Below are positions 9,022 to 17,215 of a DNA stretch of 64,000 bases, in pieces. Location of the stretch: the NCBI GenBank assembly GCA_963718355.1, contig CAVQZA010000009.1:1-64000 (forward strand). Direction: 5' to 3'. The translations under genes and the position numbers were made by a program. The notes beneath the pieces are model-generated. The model searched no databases. It was not told the origin of the DNA and saw only the letters and a list, made by a program, of their open reading frames with translations. Within the stretch, counting starts at the first letter, position 1. Every line of letters starts with the position of its first letter. The DNA is from CAVQZA01 sp963718355. Its GTDB lineage: Bacteria; Actinomycetota; Thermoleophilia; Gaiellales; Gaiellaceae.

Positions 9022-9460
9022 ATGAGCCAGGATGAAAGGACATTCAAGGGGCAGTGCCTCTGCGGTGGTGTCACGATCGAGGTCACGGGCGATTCCGTGG
9101 GTGCCGGCTACTGCCATTGCGCCTCCTGTAGGAGCTGGTCCCGCCGGTCCGGTCAACGCATTCACGCTCTGGCAGCCCGAAGCGGTCAAAGTGACTCGGG
9201 GTGAAGACCAGATCGGCGAATACCACGCGAACGAGCGAAGCTACCGACAGTGGTGCACGGTCTGCGGCGGCCACCTTCTGACGCGGCACCCGCAGTGGGG
9301 TTTCGTCGACGTATACGCGGCGACGATCCCCGCGTTTCCGTTTACTCCCGAGATGCACGTCAATTACGAGTCGAGCGTGCTGCGCATGAAAGATGGCCTC
9401 CCCAAGCTCAAGGACTTCCCCAAAGAGTTGGGCGGCTCCGGCGAGACGATCGCCGAGTAG
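9022..9460 (+). CDS. GFA-family (glutathione-dependent formaldehyde-activating-like) zinc protein, one frameshift
   Basis: The start MSQDERTFKGQCLCGGVTIE carries the first CxC zinc ligand pair of the GFA/Gfa-like fold. GYCHCASCRSW supplies the next Cys cluster and, after a frame change near 9140, QWCTVCGGHLLTRHPQWGF supplies the last CxxC. The end reads ELGGSGETIAE. These proteins bind structural zinc through cysteines; many have no defined reaction. AAGGAG six bases upstream fixes the start. Restored length is about 145 residues, normal for the family. Confidence 0.75.
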
Positions 9461-9694
9461 TGAAGCGGCGGCGGGGGACTTTTCGTAGGCTCGGCAACGA
9501 ACCGCCGACGTAGGGCGAGCCGATCGCACTACAAGGAGAGACACCACGACCCTGGCAGGCTGATAGCTGGTCTTCCCCCCTGTTCAGTGGACTCAATTTC
9601 TCGACCCATGTTGCCTGGCTTGTGGTTGTTGATGTTGTTCATTCAAATTCGCGGCTCTGAGTGGCAGCCTGAGGACCTCCTCCGGATTGCTCGG

Positions 9695-10597
9695 TCAGCC
9701 GTCAGAGGGATCTGCCCTCCGGCCGGGTGTCCGCTGGTGGCGCACCCAAGCGCGTCGCCCGAGGTAGGTGAGGAACGCGACGGCGCCGGCGCATAGCAGG
9801 ATCACGGTCGCGGTGGCTCCGCCGGGAACGTCGATCAGCTTGAGTCCCGAGAGTCCGAGGACCGCCGCGATCAGCAGCCGAAGGGGCCGCTCGGGGACAG
9901 ACAGCGTGAGCCTACCGCCGATGAGTACGCCCGGAATAGAGCCGATCAGGAGCCAGCCAACCGTTCCGAAGTCGATGTTGCCGGCGAGCGCATGCCCGAG
10001 CCCCGCGACATAGAGAAGTGCTGCGGCATGGAAGATGTCGGTTCCGACGATCTTGTGCGCGCGAAGCGGGAACACGATGAGCAAGGTGAGACCGAAGAAG
10101 ACGCCGCTTCCGACCGAGGTCATACCCACCAGGAAGCCACCGAAGATCCCGATCAGTACCGCTGCGATGCGGTCACGGCGCGTCAGGGTGAAGGATGCGT
10201 CGCTAGGGGCTTTCGCACCGACGAGGTTCTTCGCAAGCAAGCCGACCGTACCGAACAGCATTGCTACTCCGAGTACGCGTCCCATCGCCGACTGGACACC
10301 GCTGCCATAGGTCGCCGCAAGCCACGAAGCGAACCAGACACCCAAGAGAGACATCGGGGCCGAGCCGACGAACATCCAACCCGAAAGCCGTGCCTGCACG
10401 TTCCCCAAGCGCCGATGCTGCACCGCCCCAACGGACTTGAAGACCGCGCCGTGAGCGATATCCGTCCCAATCGCGACCGCAGGATCGAAGCCAAACAGAA
10501 TCACGAGGATCGGCGTCATCAGTGAACCGCCGCCCATGCCGCTCAGACCAACGAGGGTTCCGACAAGCAGGCCTGCAAGGACTAGTTCCAGGCTCAC
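9695..10597 (-). CDS. TauE/SafE (TSUP) family exporter, copy 1
   Basis: This 300-residue protein starts at a GTG as (M)SLELVLAGLLVGTLVG, followed by SGMGGGSLMTPILVILFGFD, the N-terminal TSUP signature. The second half repeats it as VGMTSVGSGVFFGLTLLIVF. Around nine hydrophobic helices are seen, and the C-terminus ends in a basic tail. A second copy at 33,467-34,369 is nearly identical along its whole length, so this is a duplicated or independently acquired gene. The substrate is probably a small anion such as sulfite; that is inference from the family. The flanking DNA also keeps some similarity for about 100 bases beyond the start. Confidence 0.85.
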   Translation of the reverse strand: MSLELVLAGLLVGTLVGLSGMGGGSLMTPILVILFGFDPAVAIGTDIAHGAVFKSVGAVQHRRLGNVQARLSGWMFVGSAPMSLLGVWFASWLAATYGSGVQSAMGRVLGVAMLFGTVGLLAKNLVGAKAPSDASFTLTRRDRIAAVLIGIFGGFLVGMTSVGSGVFFGLTLLIVFPLRAHKIVGTDIFHAAALLYVAGLGHALAGNIDFGTVGWLLIGSIPGVLIGGRLTLSVPERPLRLLIAAVLGLSGLKLIDVPGGATATVILLCAGAVAFLTYLGRRAWVRHQRTPGRRADPSDG

Positions 10598-11337
10598 AAG
10601 AACCCGTACCGCACCCGGCCGACTGTCGACTGCACAAGCAGGGTCAGACCCTAACCCGCGAGCGACAACTACAAGAGGACGCCGCCGAACTCGCCACCAG
10701 ATAACCCGATCCGCTCGTGAAGCGGAACGAGCTCAACTGGCTTGAGCGAGCCGTTTAGCAAGTTCGGCGAGTGCTATTGGGAGCAGCCGAGGATGACGAT
10801 GTCATCTTTCCATCGCCGCGCTTGAACTAGGCAACGCACAGGACTTGGCGCAGTCGACCTTCCGCGGTTGCCGACGCCGTGGGGTGCAGAAACTCGGTCA
10901 TCACGCTGCGGCGGCAGCTTCGTACTCGTGGATGACGCCGCCGAGTAGGAAGAGGATCGCCTCGAGGATCTCAATCGCCTCCTCACTCCGGCGCCGACCC
11001 GTGCGCCCATGGCCATCGTGACCACGGTCGTGCGCCACATCGCCGGCCGAGGATCCTTCAGCCACTCGGCCAGTCTATGAATCGCGCACCCAGCGGCCCT
11101 AGCGCGGTACGAAATCCGCCCGCCCGGAGCTAGGGAGTTTCGCTCTGCGCGGCGCAAGTGGCCGACAGACCGGCTCGTGTCACCGCTCCAGTGACGTGAC
11201 GGTAACGCTGGCGTGAACGACGGCGAGAGCGCGCTCTCGCACTATCGGGCCGCTGACGAACGGCTCTATGCCCGTACGGTCTTCCGCGGCTGTGGATCGG
11301 CCGAAACGCGACGATTGCACGCGATGTCGAGAGCTGA
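10598..11337. other. Long region without a supported gene
   Basis: About 740 bases separate TSUP copy 1 from the MarR-type gene. The first 100 bases resemble the DNA upstream of TSUP copy 2. On the minus strand a short frame near 10,909-11,050 reads RRRSEEAIEILEAILFLLGG and VIHEYEAAAAA, which could be the end of a small protein or a remnant. Upstream of it another frame gives RLAEWLKDPRPAMWRTTVV. The two may be parts of one decayed gene, but I cannot name it. Confidence 0.35.
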
Positions 11338-11727
11338 TTAGGCATCCGGCGCAGGTTGGCCAAGGTTGACGGTGAGGCGCTGGCGCTCGGGGCCGAGGGC
11401 GGTGAAGGTTCGCGCGAGCAGGCGCTCCCCCTTCGGGGTTAGTTTCAGCCGGTGTGAGCGCAGGTCGCCGCGAACCGCGCGCCGCTCAAGAAGGCCGAGC
11501 TCTTCGGCGCGCTTCACGAGTTGGGTTACGCCGCTCTGGCTGGCCTGGAGCGGTTCGCAGAGATTCGTGACTGTCGCTGGGCCGGGCGCTGCCTTGATCA
11601 TCAGGAGCAGCTGGTAGCGCTGTGGTGTCAGTCCATGTGCTCGGCTGATGCGCTCGCTCTCGTGGTGGAAGCGGCGGAGCGCCTCGCGCAGAGCAGCGGC
11701 ACTCCGGTAATCCTCCAGCTTGGGCAT
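11338..11727 (-). CDS. MarR-family winged-helix transcriptional regulator
   Basis: The 129-residue protein begins MPKLEDYRSAAALREALRRF with an N-terminal dimerisation helix. The winged helix follows: HGLTPQRYQLLLMIKAAPGP, the recognition helix LQASQSGVTQLVKRAEELGL, and the wing RAVRGDLRSHRLKLTPKGER. Length and pattern are typical of MarR regulators, which usually respond to small phenolic or thiol ligands and repress neighbours. It stands alone between a gene-poor region and the SipW cluster, so its target is not evident. Confidence 0.85.
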   Translation of the reverse strand: MPKLEDYRSAAALREALRRFHHESERISRAHGLTPQRYQLLLMIKAAPGPATVTNLCEPLQASQSGVTQLVKRAEELGLLERRAVRGDLRSHRLKLTPKGERLLARTFTALGPERQRLTVNLGQPAPDA

Positions 11728-11767
11728 GATCGACTGTTCCGGATGCTCGGGGCTAGTCCTTGCAGGG

Positions 11768-12208
11768 TCAACGGCAGTTCGTTCGAAATGTTGTGACGGT
11801 CGCGACGTTCGAGGCGGGGCTGCGCCAGGTGTAGCGGGTCGTCTCGACCTTGTAGTAGTAGGTAGTGCGAAAGCTGGTCGTGGCGTCCGTGTAGGTGGTC
11901 GTTCCGGCGCCCGGGACGGTGCTTAGGATCGTGTACGCCCCGCCGGCCTTGTTCGAACGGAAGATCTCGTACCCGTCGGCGAATGGGGAAGCAGACGCGC
12001 TCCAGCTCAGATTCACTGCGATCGACTTGTTCTTCACGCACGCCCCGTTCGACGCGCTCAGCCCGGAAGCTGCCGTGAGGATGGCGCTCGTGACCGTGAG
12101 CGGCCCGGCGGTTGCCGAGCTGGCCCATGAGGCGCGCGCAGTCGACACTCCCAACAGGGCCGCGACCGTCAACGCGACGGCCGCGGCGCTACTCAGTCGA
12201 CGCCGCAT
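11768..12208 (-). CDS. Secreted fibronectin-III-like protein of the SipW cluster
   Basis: The ATG at 12,208 gives MRRRLSSAAAVALTVAALLG, a signal peptide, then a region resembling the N-terminal strand of SipW substrates (ARASWASSATAGPLTVTSA). A Fn3-like module follows (NLSWSASASPFADGYEIFRS, then YTILSTVPGAGTTTYTDAT, then YYYKVETTRYTW). Two cysteines remain, one near the start of the module (GACVKN) and one at the end (RTNCR). It overlaps the end of the signal peptidase gene by 16 bases, so the three genes form one leftward operon. It may be a second substrate of that peptidase, an outer-surface or matrix protein. The Fn3 call rests on pattern only. Confidence 0.65.
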   Translation of the reverse strand: MRRRLSSAAAVALTVAALLGVSTARASWASSATAGPLTVTSAILTAASGLSASNGACVKNKSIAVNLSWSASASPFADGYEIFRSNKAGGAYTILSTVPGAGTTTYTDATTSFRTTYYYKVETTRYTWRSPASNVATVTTFRTNCR

Positions 12209-12732
12209 CCGGCGAACGGCCGTGGCCGCCAGATGTTGATCAGGCCGACCGTCACGAGCAGCAATGGTGCGAAGAGGAGGCACGCCAGCTTGATCGCCGG
12301 CTCTCTCAGCCACTGCAGCGGCCAGCCCGCATAGGGGATCACGGCCGCAGTCACCCAGACCCGCTTCCCGTGCAGGCGCGCAGTCCACGGGTCGACGACG
12401 TTGTTCGCGTCTCCTTCCGTCCGTACCACGGGAGAGTCGCCCGACTCGATCACCGCGACCACACGATGGCTCTCGATGTGGTGGTTCCCGACAGGGATCG
12501 CGTAGGTCATGATCTGTCCCGCCCGGAGATCTCGCATCGGCTCGGGCCGGACGATCAGGAGATCGCCAGCCCCGAATGTGGGACGCATGCTGCCGGACAG
12601 CACCGTGAGGGTGTGGTACAGCCCTGTGCGTGGCACGACGCCGAGTCCGAGGAACGCGACCGCGGCGATCACGAGCACGCCACGGAGCGCCCATCTCAGG
12701 ACACTCCGCGAAACGGTGCAGACGACACTCAT
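12193..12732 (-). CDS. sipW: SipW-type (archaeal/ER-like) signal peptidase I
   Basis: The 179-residue protein has an N-terminal membrane helix (WALRGVLVIAAVAFLGLG) followed by the S26 catalytic segment TVLSGSMRPTFGAGDLLIVR, with the SGSMRP serine. Further on come IESHRVVAV, in which His replaces the bacterial lysine as in ER/SipW peptidases, and TEGDANNVVDPW, with the conserved Asp region. A second membrane helix lies near the C-terminus. SipW enzymes cut the precursors of TasA-like matrix fibres. The substrate candidate is the next gene upstream, two bases away. Confidence 0.85.
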   Translation of the reverse strand: MSVVCTVSRSVLRWALRGVLVIAAVAFLGLGVVPRTGLYHTLTVLSGSMRPTFGAGDLLIVRPEPMRDLRAGQIMTYAIPVGNHHIESHRVVAVIESGDSPVVRTEGDANNVVDPWTARLHGKRVWVTAAVIPYAGWPLQWLREPAIKLACLLFAPLLLVTVGLINIWRPRPFAGCGVD

Positions 12733-12734
12733 CG

Positions 12735-13391
12735 CTACTTGCTCGTCCCGGTGCGCTGCGTGCCGGTGAACGTGTAGCCGATCGTCGAGGACAGGCCCTG
12801 GAACGAGTTGTCCGCGCTCGTCGGCAGCGACAGGCTCACCCGCAGGTGATCGGTCTGGCCGGCGGTGAGCGAGGCGAGATTCGAGAGCGCCACCGCTGAG
12901 CCGATCACCGGACGCGATGGGAGCACAGCACTGGTGGCGCCGGAGCAGCTGTAGGTGTAGGGCGGCCCCGACTCGGTCCACCCAGCCGGGCACGAGTCGA
13001 TCGCCATCTGCAAGCCGTTCAATGTGTCGGTGTCAAGTGCCGAGCTCGGGGACGCGGCGGTGGTGAGCGTCACGCCGGAGAGATCGATCGACGACCCGAC
13101 GCTCGTCAGGTCGACCGCCCGCTCGAGCGTGTCTCCCGGCGCGATGTCGGTCGCACCGATGCTGAGGCGGTTCGCCGCTGTCCCGGCCGCGCCGAGGGCG
13201 ATCTGCAATGTGCCGGAGTTGATCGCCTGGTTCTGGGCCGAGGTCGAACTCGTGAACGTCGCGAACGTCCCAAGCCCCGCGATGCTGGCCGCAGCACCGA
13301 GCAACGCCGCCGAGGCCAGCACCTTCGTACTCAGAACACTTGAGCCGATTCGCGCTGCCGCGAACATGCCAAAACGTCTCTTCCTTTTCAC
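12735..13391 (-). CDS. TasA/camelysin-like secreted protein, probable SipW substrate
   Basis: The 218-residue product starts at GTG behind AGAAGGAG. It has an unusually long N-terminal leader (KVLASAALLGAAASIAGLG followed by TFATFTSSTSA). The small-residue pattern FATF-T just after the hydrophobic core is typical of TasA/camelysin precursors cut by SipW. The mature part is a Ser/Thr-rich beta domain: SGTLQIALG, then DIAPGDTLERAVDLTS, then later LRVSLSLPTSADNSF. TasA family members polymerise into surface or biofilm fibres. Two Cys near residue 133 and 148 may pair. It heads the operon with sipW. Confidence 0.75.
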   Translation of the reverse strand: MKRKRRFGMFAAARIGSSVLSTKVLASAALLGAAASIAGLGTFATFTSSTSAQNQAINSGTLQIALGAAGTAANRLSIGATDIAPGDTLERAVDLTSVGSSIDLSGVTLTTAASPSSALDTDTLNGLQMAIDSCPAGWTESGPPYTYSCSGATSAVLPSRPVIGSAVALSNLASLTAGQTDHLRVSLSLPTSADNSFQGLSSTIGYTFTGTQRTGTSK

Positions 13392-13519
13392 TCGAGGGCT
13401 CCTTCTCCGCAGTTGCCCGGCTCAACGAAGCGCATATACGGAACCGGGTGATGTCCTTCCCATCGTCGGGTCGAAGTCCTCGCGACGCCTCCCCCGTCTG
13501 GGGGAAAACAACAGACTAT

Positions 13520-13535
13520 GATGTAAATAAACATC
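13520..13535. promoter_or_regulatory. AT-rich inverted repeat upstream of the TasA-like operon
   Basis: GATGT and ACATC flank six bases, giving GATGTAAATAAACATC in an otherwise unusually AT-rich stretch (13,510-13,565). The site is about 130 bases upstream of the TasA-like start. It could be a repressor or activator site, or a core promoter. The regulator is unknown. Confidence 0.4.
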
Positions 13536-13625
13536 GTAATATAATGCAAATAGGACGAAACCGTAAGACGAAACCCGCACGCCTTCACTGATTGAACCGT
13601 GCTCCCGGTACTCGCTGGGAACCCG

Positions 13626-13943
13626 TCAGGCCTGACGGAGATCCGCCGGCGAGAAGCGACGACCGAGCGGCAATCGCTCCGGGAGGTGCCCAAACTCGAT
13701 CCGTGTCAGCCCGAGTACGATGCGTCGGGCCTCGAGATCGAGGCTCGCGAGGACGCCGACGGGTACAAACCGCCGTGTCCCCTCGACAGACCTGACTATC
13801 AGGTAGTCGGGCGTGAGAGAGTCGTCGGCGAAGAGCGGCGTCTCGACATGGCCGAGCTCGCCTTCCGGCCCCGTCACGGTAAAGCCGTGGCAGGCCGCGA
13901 GCATCCGTCCTGCGCCGTTCGGCGACGGTTCCACAGGATCCAC
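13626..13943 (-). CDS. Small PRC-barrel-like protein A
   Basis: The 105-residue protein contains CHGFTVTGPEGELGHVETPL, then TPDYLIVRSVEGTRRFVPV, then LDLEARRIVLGL. This is the short beta-strand pattern of PRC-barrel-like domains: a Gly-x-Val turn, then a strand of the form DYLIVR. No catalytic residue is apparent. A paralogue with the same plan lies at 17,677-17,964 on the other strand, beyond the two-component genes, so both may belong to one regulon. It is divergent from the histidine kinase, with about 125 bases between. Confidence 0.55.
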   Translation of the reverse strand: MDPVEPSPNGAGRMLAACHGFTVTGPEGELGHVETPLFADDSLTPDYLIVRSVEGTRRFVPVGVLASLDLEARRIVLGLTRIEFGHLPERLPLGRRFSPADLRQA

Positions 13944-14000
13944 GCTACGCGGAGCCGGTGAGTCCGAATCGCGGCACTGTCAGTGCGCCGTGAAGGCCCA

Positions 14001-14016
14001 GTGAAGGTTCACTCAC
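14001..14016 (-). promoter_or_regulatory. Candidate response-regulator box, copy 1
   Basis: Read on the minus strand this is GTGAGTGAACCTTCAC. The same 16-mer with one change lies at 16,635-16,650. It sits between protein A and the histidine kinase, 52 bases before the kinase ATG, which suits autoregulation by the neighbouring OmpR-type regulator. Confidence 0.45.
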
Positions 14017-14067
14017 AGGGGGTGCCGCGTACGTTCCGCGGCCCGCAGCGCCAGTATCCTGACCTTC

Positions 14068-15798
14068 ATGCGCCGTCGCGGGATCAGCATGCGCTGGTGG
14101 CTTGCGGTCGCGTTTGCTCTGATCGCCGCGCTGACCGCCGTCATCGTCGCGGAGGTCTCGATCGGGCGCGCAGAGCAGGCGTTCCGGAGCCGAGCAAAGG
14201 ACTTCGCTGCCGGGGCTGCGGTCGCGGGTGCCCAGGCGATCGGCCAGGCGACGGTGAACGGCGACGTCCCCGCGACCGCCGTGAGTGCCGCGGCGAACCA
14301 GCTCAAGATCGGGCTCTTCGTTTTCGATAGGAACGGACGTCTGCTCAGCGATCCGAGCTCGCACGGAATCCCGCTCACTTCGGTGCCGTCCCGCGACAGC
14401 GCCCTCTCGACCGCACTCGCAGGCAGAAGGGTAGTCACGAGCTACGACAAAGACCGCCGGATCGTGATCGCGCTGCCGCTTCGGACGGGAAACGGAAGAG
14501 CCCTGCTCGCGGTCGCCAATCGGCCCGAGCTCAGGACCGAGCTCGGCATCGTGCACGACCAGGTCGTCGAAGCGGCGCTCCTCGCCGTGCTCGTCGGCGC
14601 CGCGGCCGGTCTCCTGATCGCGGTACTGATCTCTAGACGCCTGCGGCGGATTGCCTCGGCAGCGTCCGCGATCGAGCAGGGTGGCTTCGAGACCGAGCTG
14701 CGGCCAGGCTTCCGCGACGAGCTCGGCGACCTCGCGATGACGATCGATCGGATGCGCGAGCATCTCCGCACCTCGTTTTCGAATCTCGAGTCCGAACGGG
14801 ATCGCCTACGGCGTCTGCTGGAGCGGCTCCACGAGGGCGTGATCGCCGTCGATCGCGACCTGCGCGTTCAGTTCGCCAACGGCGTCGCGGCGGGGATCGT
14901 TCGCTCGCGGTCGCTCGACGAGGGCAAGCCTCTGCCGGAACCGTGGCCGGAGCTCTCCCTGCGAGACATGGCCGAGACTCTCTTCGACTCCGACGTCACA
15001 GCGACCGAGGCCCGCGTGTCGCCGTACGAGGGCCGCACCTACTCGGTCGTCGGGATCCCTCCGGGCCGGGGCTCGCAGACCGCGCTACTCATCCTCACCG
15101 ACATCTCGGAGCGTGAGCGTCGAGAGCGGGCGGAGCGGGAGTTCGTGGCGAACGCCGCGCACGAACTGCGCACCCCGCTCACCGCCATCAAGAGCGCGAT
15201 CGAGGTACTCGAGGCGGGCGCGAAGGACAATCCGGTCGAACGGGATCGCTTCCTCGAGCTCGTCGAGCGCCAGGTCACCCGGCTCGGACGACTCGTCCGG
15301 ACGCTGCTCGTCCTCGCCCGCGCGCAGACCCATCAGGAGGCCCTTAACCTTGAGCCCGTGGAGCTCCGGCCCCTGCTCGAGCAGGTCGCAGCCGACGTTC
15401 ATCCCGCCGAGGGGGTCGCGGTCGAGGTCGATTGCCCGCCCAGCCTCTGGGCGCTAGCCCAGCGGGACCTTGCGCAGCAGGTGCTCGCGAACCTCGCCGC
15501 CAATGCGGTTAAGCACACAGACGCGGGCGCGATCACGCTCTCGGCCCGCTCGCTGCCGGACGGCTCGGTCTCGCTCGCTGTGACCGACACCGGCGCCGGA
15601 ATACCCGCGGCAAACCAGGCCCGCGTGTTCGATCGCTTCTACAGCAGCGACAACGGCGAGCGGGGCGGCTTCGGGCTCGGCCTCGCGATCGTATGGGAGT
15701 CCGTCCGGGCGCTCGGGGGAGAGATCGAGATCGAGTCGGAACTCGGCCGCGGCACGACCGTGCGGATGACATTGGCCGCGGCGGCGAGGGCAGCGTGA
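14068..15798 (+). CDS. Membrane sensor histidine kinase (HAMP-PAS-HisKA-HATPase)
   Basis: The 576-residue protein has a transmembrane helix at about 8-30 (WWLAVAFALIAALTAVIV), an extracytoplasmic sensor of about 130 residues, and a second helix at about 170-190 (LAVLVGAAAGLLIAVLI). A HAMP domain, a PAS-like domain (LHEGVIAVDRDLRVQFANG) and the HisKA H-box NAAHELRTPLTAIKSAIEV follow. The ATPase domain shows the N box (NLAANAVKHT), DTGAGIP and GGFGLGLAIVWE. All catalytic motifs are intact. It autophosphorylates on His and passes phosphate to the next gene, whose GTG overlaps its TGA. The input signal is unknown. Confidence 0.92.
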   Translation: MRRRGISMRWWLAVAFALIAALTAVIVAEVSIGRAEQAFRSRAKDFAAGAAVAGAQAIGQATVNGDVPATAVSAAANQLKIGLFVFDRNGRLLSDPSSHGIPLTSVPSRDSALSTALAGRRVVTSYDKDRRIVIALPLRTGNGRALLAVANRPELRTELGIVHDQVVEAALLAVLVGAAAGLLIAVLISRRLRRIASAASAIEQGGFETELRPGFRDELGDLAMTIDRMREHLRTSFSNLESERDRLRRLLERLHEGVIAVDRDLRVQFANGVAAGIVRSRSLDEGKPLPEPWPELSLRDMAETLFDSDVTATEARVSPYEGRTYSVVGIPPGRGSQTALLILTDISERERRERAEREFVANAAHELRTPLTAIKSAIEVLEAGAKDNPVERDRFLELVERQVTRLGRLVRTLLVLARAQTHQEALNLEPVELRPLLEQVAADVHPAEGVAVEVDCPPSLWALAQRDLAQQVLANLAANAVKHTDAGAITLSARSLPDGSVSLAVTDTGAGIPAANQARVFDRFYSSDNGERGGFGLGLAIVWESVRALGGEIEIESELGRGTTVRMTLAAAARAA

Positions 15799-16484
15799 GC
15801 GTCCGGATCCTCCTCGCAGACGATGAGAGGGACATCCTCGAGCCGGTCTCCTACGCGCTCCGGCAAGAGGGGTTCGAGATTGACTGCGTGGAAGACGGTG
15901 AAGCGGCGCTCGAAGCCGCGCGCAGCGGCAGCTACGACCTGCTCCTGCTCGACGTGATGATGCCCAAGCTCTCGGGCACCGACGTCTGTCGCACCGTCCG
16001 CGCCGAGAGCGACCTGCCGATCATCATGCTCACCGCCAAGGACTCCGAGCTGGACCGCGTCCTTGGACTCGAGCTCGGCGCCGACGACTACGTCGCCAAG
16101 CCTTTCTCGATGGCCGAGCTCACAAGCAGGGTGCGCGCGCTCCTGCGCCGTCGCGAGCTCGACCGCGCGGCGACGGGTGCGACCGCGCACGAGCTCGGCG
16201 GTCTGAGCATCGACCTGGTACGACACGAGGTGCACGTCGACGGCCGCCCGGTCAGGCTCACCTCATCGCAGTTCAAGCTCCTCGCCTACCTCGCTGAGGA
16301 GCCGGAGCGCGTGTTCACCCGCGAGCAGATCATGGAGCATCTCTGGGCGACCCCCTATGTCGGCAACGCCCGCGCCTGCGACGTCCACATCTCGAACCTT
16401 CGGCGCAAGCTCGAGCGCGATCCGGCCAATCCGGAGCGCCTCGTCACCGTGCGAGACCTCGGCTACAAGCTGATGCCTGTGTGA
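15795..16484 (+). CDS. OmpR/PhoB-family response regulator
   Basis: The start GTG overlaps the kinase stop as GTGA. The receiver domain begins VSVRILLADDERDILEPVSY with the acidic pair and has the phospho-acceptor Asp in YDLLLLDVMMPKLSG. It also carries the conserved Thr in MLTAKD and Lys in DDYVAKPFS. A winged-helix effector domain follows (LTSSQFKLLAYLAEEPERVF, then CDVHISNLRRKLERD). At 229 residues it is standard for the family. The shared 16-bp motifs at 14,001 and 16,635 and a related one at 16,488 are plausible targets. Confidence 0.92.
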   Translation: MSVRILLADDERDILEPVSYALRQEGFEIDCVEDGEAALEAARSGSYDLLLLDVMMPKLSGTDVCRTVRAESDLPIIMLTAKDSELDRVLGLELGADDYVAKPFSMAELTSRVRALLRRRELDRAATGATAHELGGLSIDLVRHEVHVDGRPVRLTSSQFKLLAYLAEEPERVFTREQIMEHLWATPYVGNARACDVHISNLRRKLERDPANPERLVTVRDLGYKLMPV

Positions 16485-16487
16485 ACG

Positions 16488-16503
16488 GATCTTTACCGAC
16501 TTC
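16488..16503 (+). promoter_or_regulatory. Degenerate copy of the candidate response-regulator box
   Basis: GATCTTTACCGACTTC directly after the response-regulator stop matches GATCCTTCACCGACTCC at 16,641-16,657 except for two changes and one extra base. Two similar elements about 150 bases apart upstream of the STAS gene suggest a tandem or looped operator. Confidence 0.35.
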
Positions 16504-16634
16504 ACACGCGCCGCAAGCAAGACCCTGAAACCGTCATTGGTCAGCCCCGACTTCTGTCGGGCAAAGGGCTGCCGGGCGGTCAGAGCGCCGCGGCCGGCGA
16601 TCGGCCCCCCGGCAACGGCCCTCGACTCGCTCCT

Positions 16635-16650
16635 GTGAGTGATCCTTCAC
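16635..16650 (+). promoter_or_regulatory. Candidate response-regulator box, copy 2
   Basis: GTGAGTGATCCTTCAC matches the minus-strand element at 14,001-14,016 in 15 of 16 positions. It lies 67 bases upstream of the STAS gene start. Shared placement around one two-component system suggests a common regulator. Confidence 0.45.
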
Positions 16651-16716
16651 CGACTCCTCGCACTTCGCTCTCAGGACGGGGTGCGCCGCTAACCCAGCTC
16701 GCTTACCGTCACTCAG

Positions 16717-17157
16717 GTGATGCGACTCGGCTCATCGATACATCGGCGACAGCCGCTGGCTCCAGCCATCGAATGTAAGCAGGTCACTCGCGTCGCCCAT
16801 CTCGTCAGGCTCCGGGGCGATCTCGGCCACGAGGATGCGGCGAAGGTGGAGCTGCGGCTGGCCGCGATCGTCGATCGCGGCGGGACGGAGGTGGTGGTCG
16901 ACCTCGCCGAAGCACGCTCGATCGACCCGGCAGTGGTCGACGTCCTTCTGCTGACAGCGAAAGAGCTCCGTGGGGCCGGCGGGGAGCTGCTTCTTGCCGC
17001 CGCCGTCGAGGGTCGCGACAGTTACGTGCTCAAGGCAGTCGAGCCCGAGGACCTCGCAAACGTCATGGGGCTCCATCCGGCGCTCGACCGCGCGCTGGCG
17101 GAGCTTCGCCGGCAGGTGCCCGCCGTCACCGCCTCTGCGCTGGTCGACAGCGCGTAG
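16717..17157 (+). CDS. STAS-domain protein (anti-sigma factor antagonist-like)
   Basis: The 146-residue protein carries a STAS fold: VAHLVRLRGDLGHEDAAKVE, then GGTEVVVDLAEARSIDPAVV, then DVLLLTAKELRGAGGELLLA. In true anti-anti-sigma factors a Ser or Thr follows the conserved Asp before the long helix. Here the segment reads EARSIDPAVVD, so the Ser in ARSID is the candidate phosphosite. It would bind an anti-sigma kinase or act inside a stressosome-like complex. No partner kinase is adjacent. The start could be GTG 16,717 or ATG 16,720. Confidence 0.75.
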   Translation: MMRLGSSIHRRQPLAPAIECKQVTRVAHLVRLRGDLGHEDAAKVELRLAAIVDRGGTEVVVDLAEARSIDPAVVDVLLLTAKELRGAGGELLLAAAVEGRDSYVLKAVEPEDLANVMGLHPALDRALAELRRQVPAVTASALVDSA

Positions 17158-17215
17158 CCGCCCGAATATCGCTCGTCGCGACGGCCCGGGAGGTCCTTCG
17201 ACCAAAGGAGTGAAG

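Noticed and set aside
13391..13600. A cyclic-di-GMP riboswitch upstream of the TasA-like operon
   Set aside because: I could not find the conserved GEMM helices or tetraloop receptor; only an AT-rich palindrome remains.
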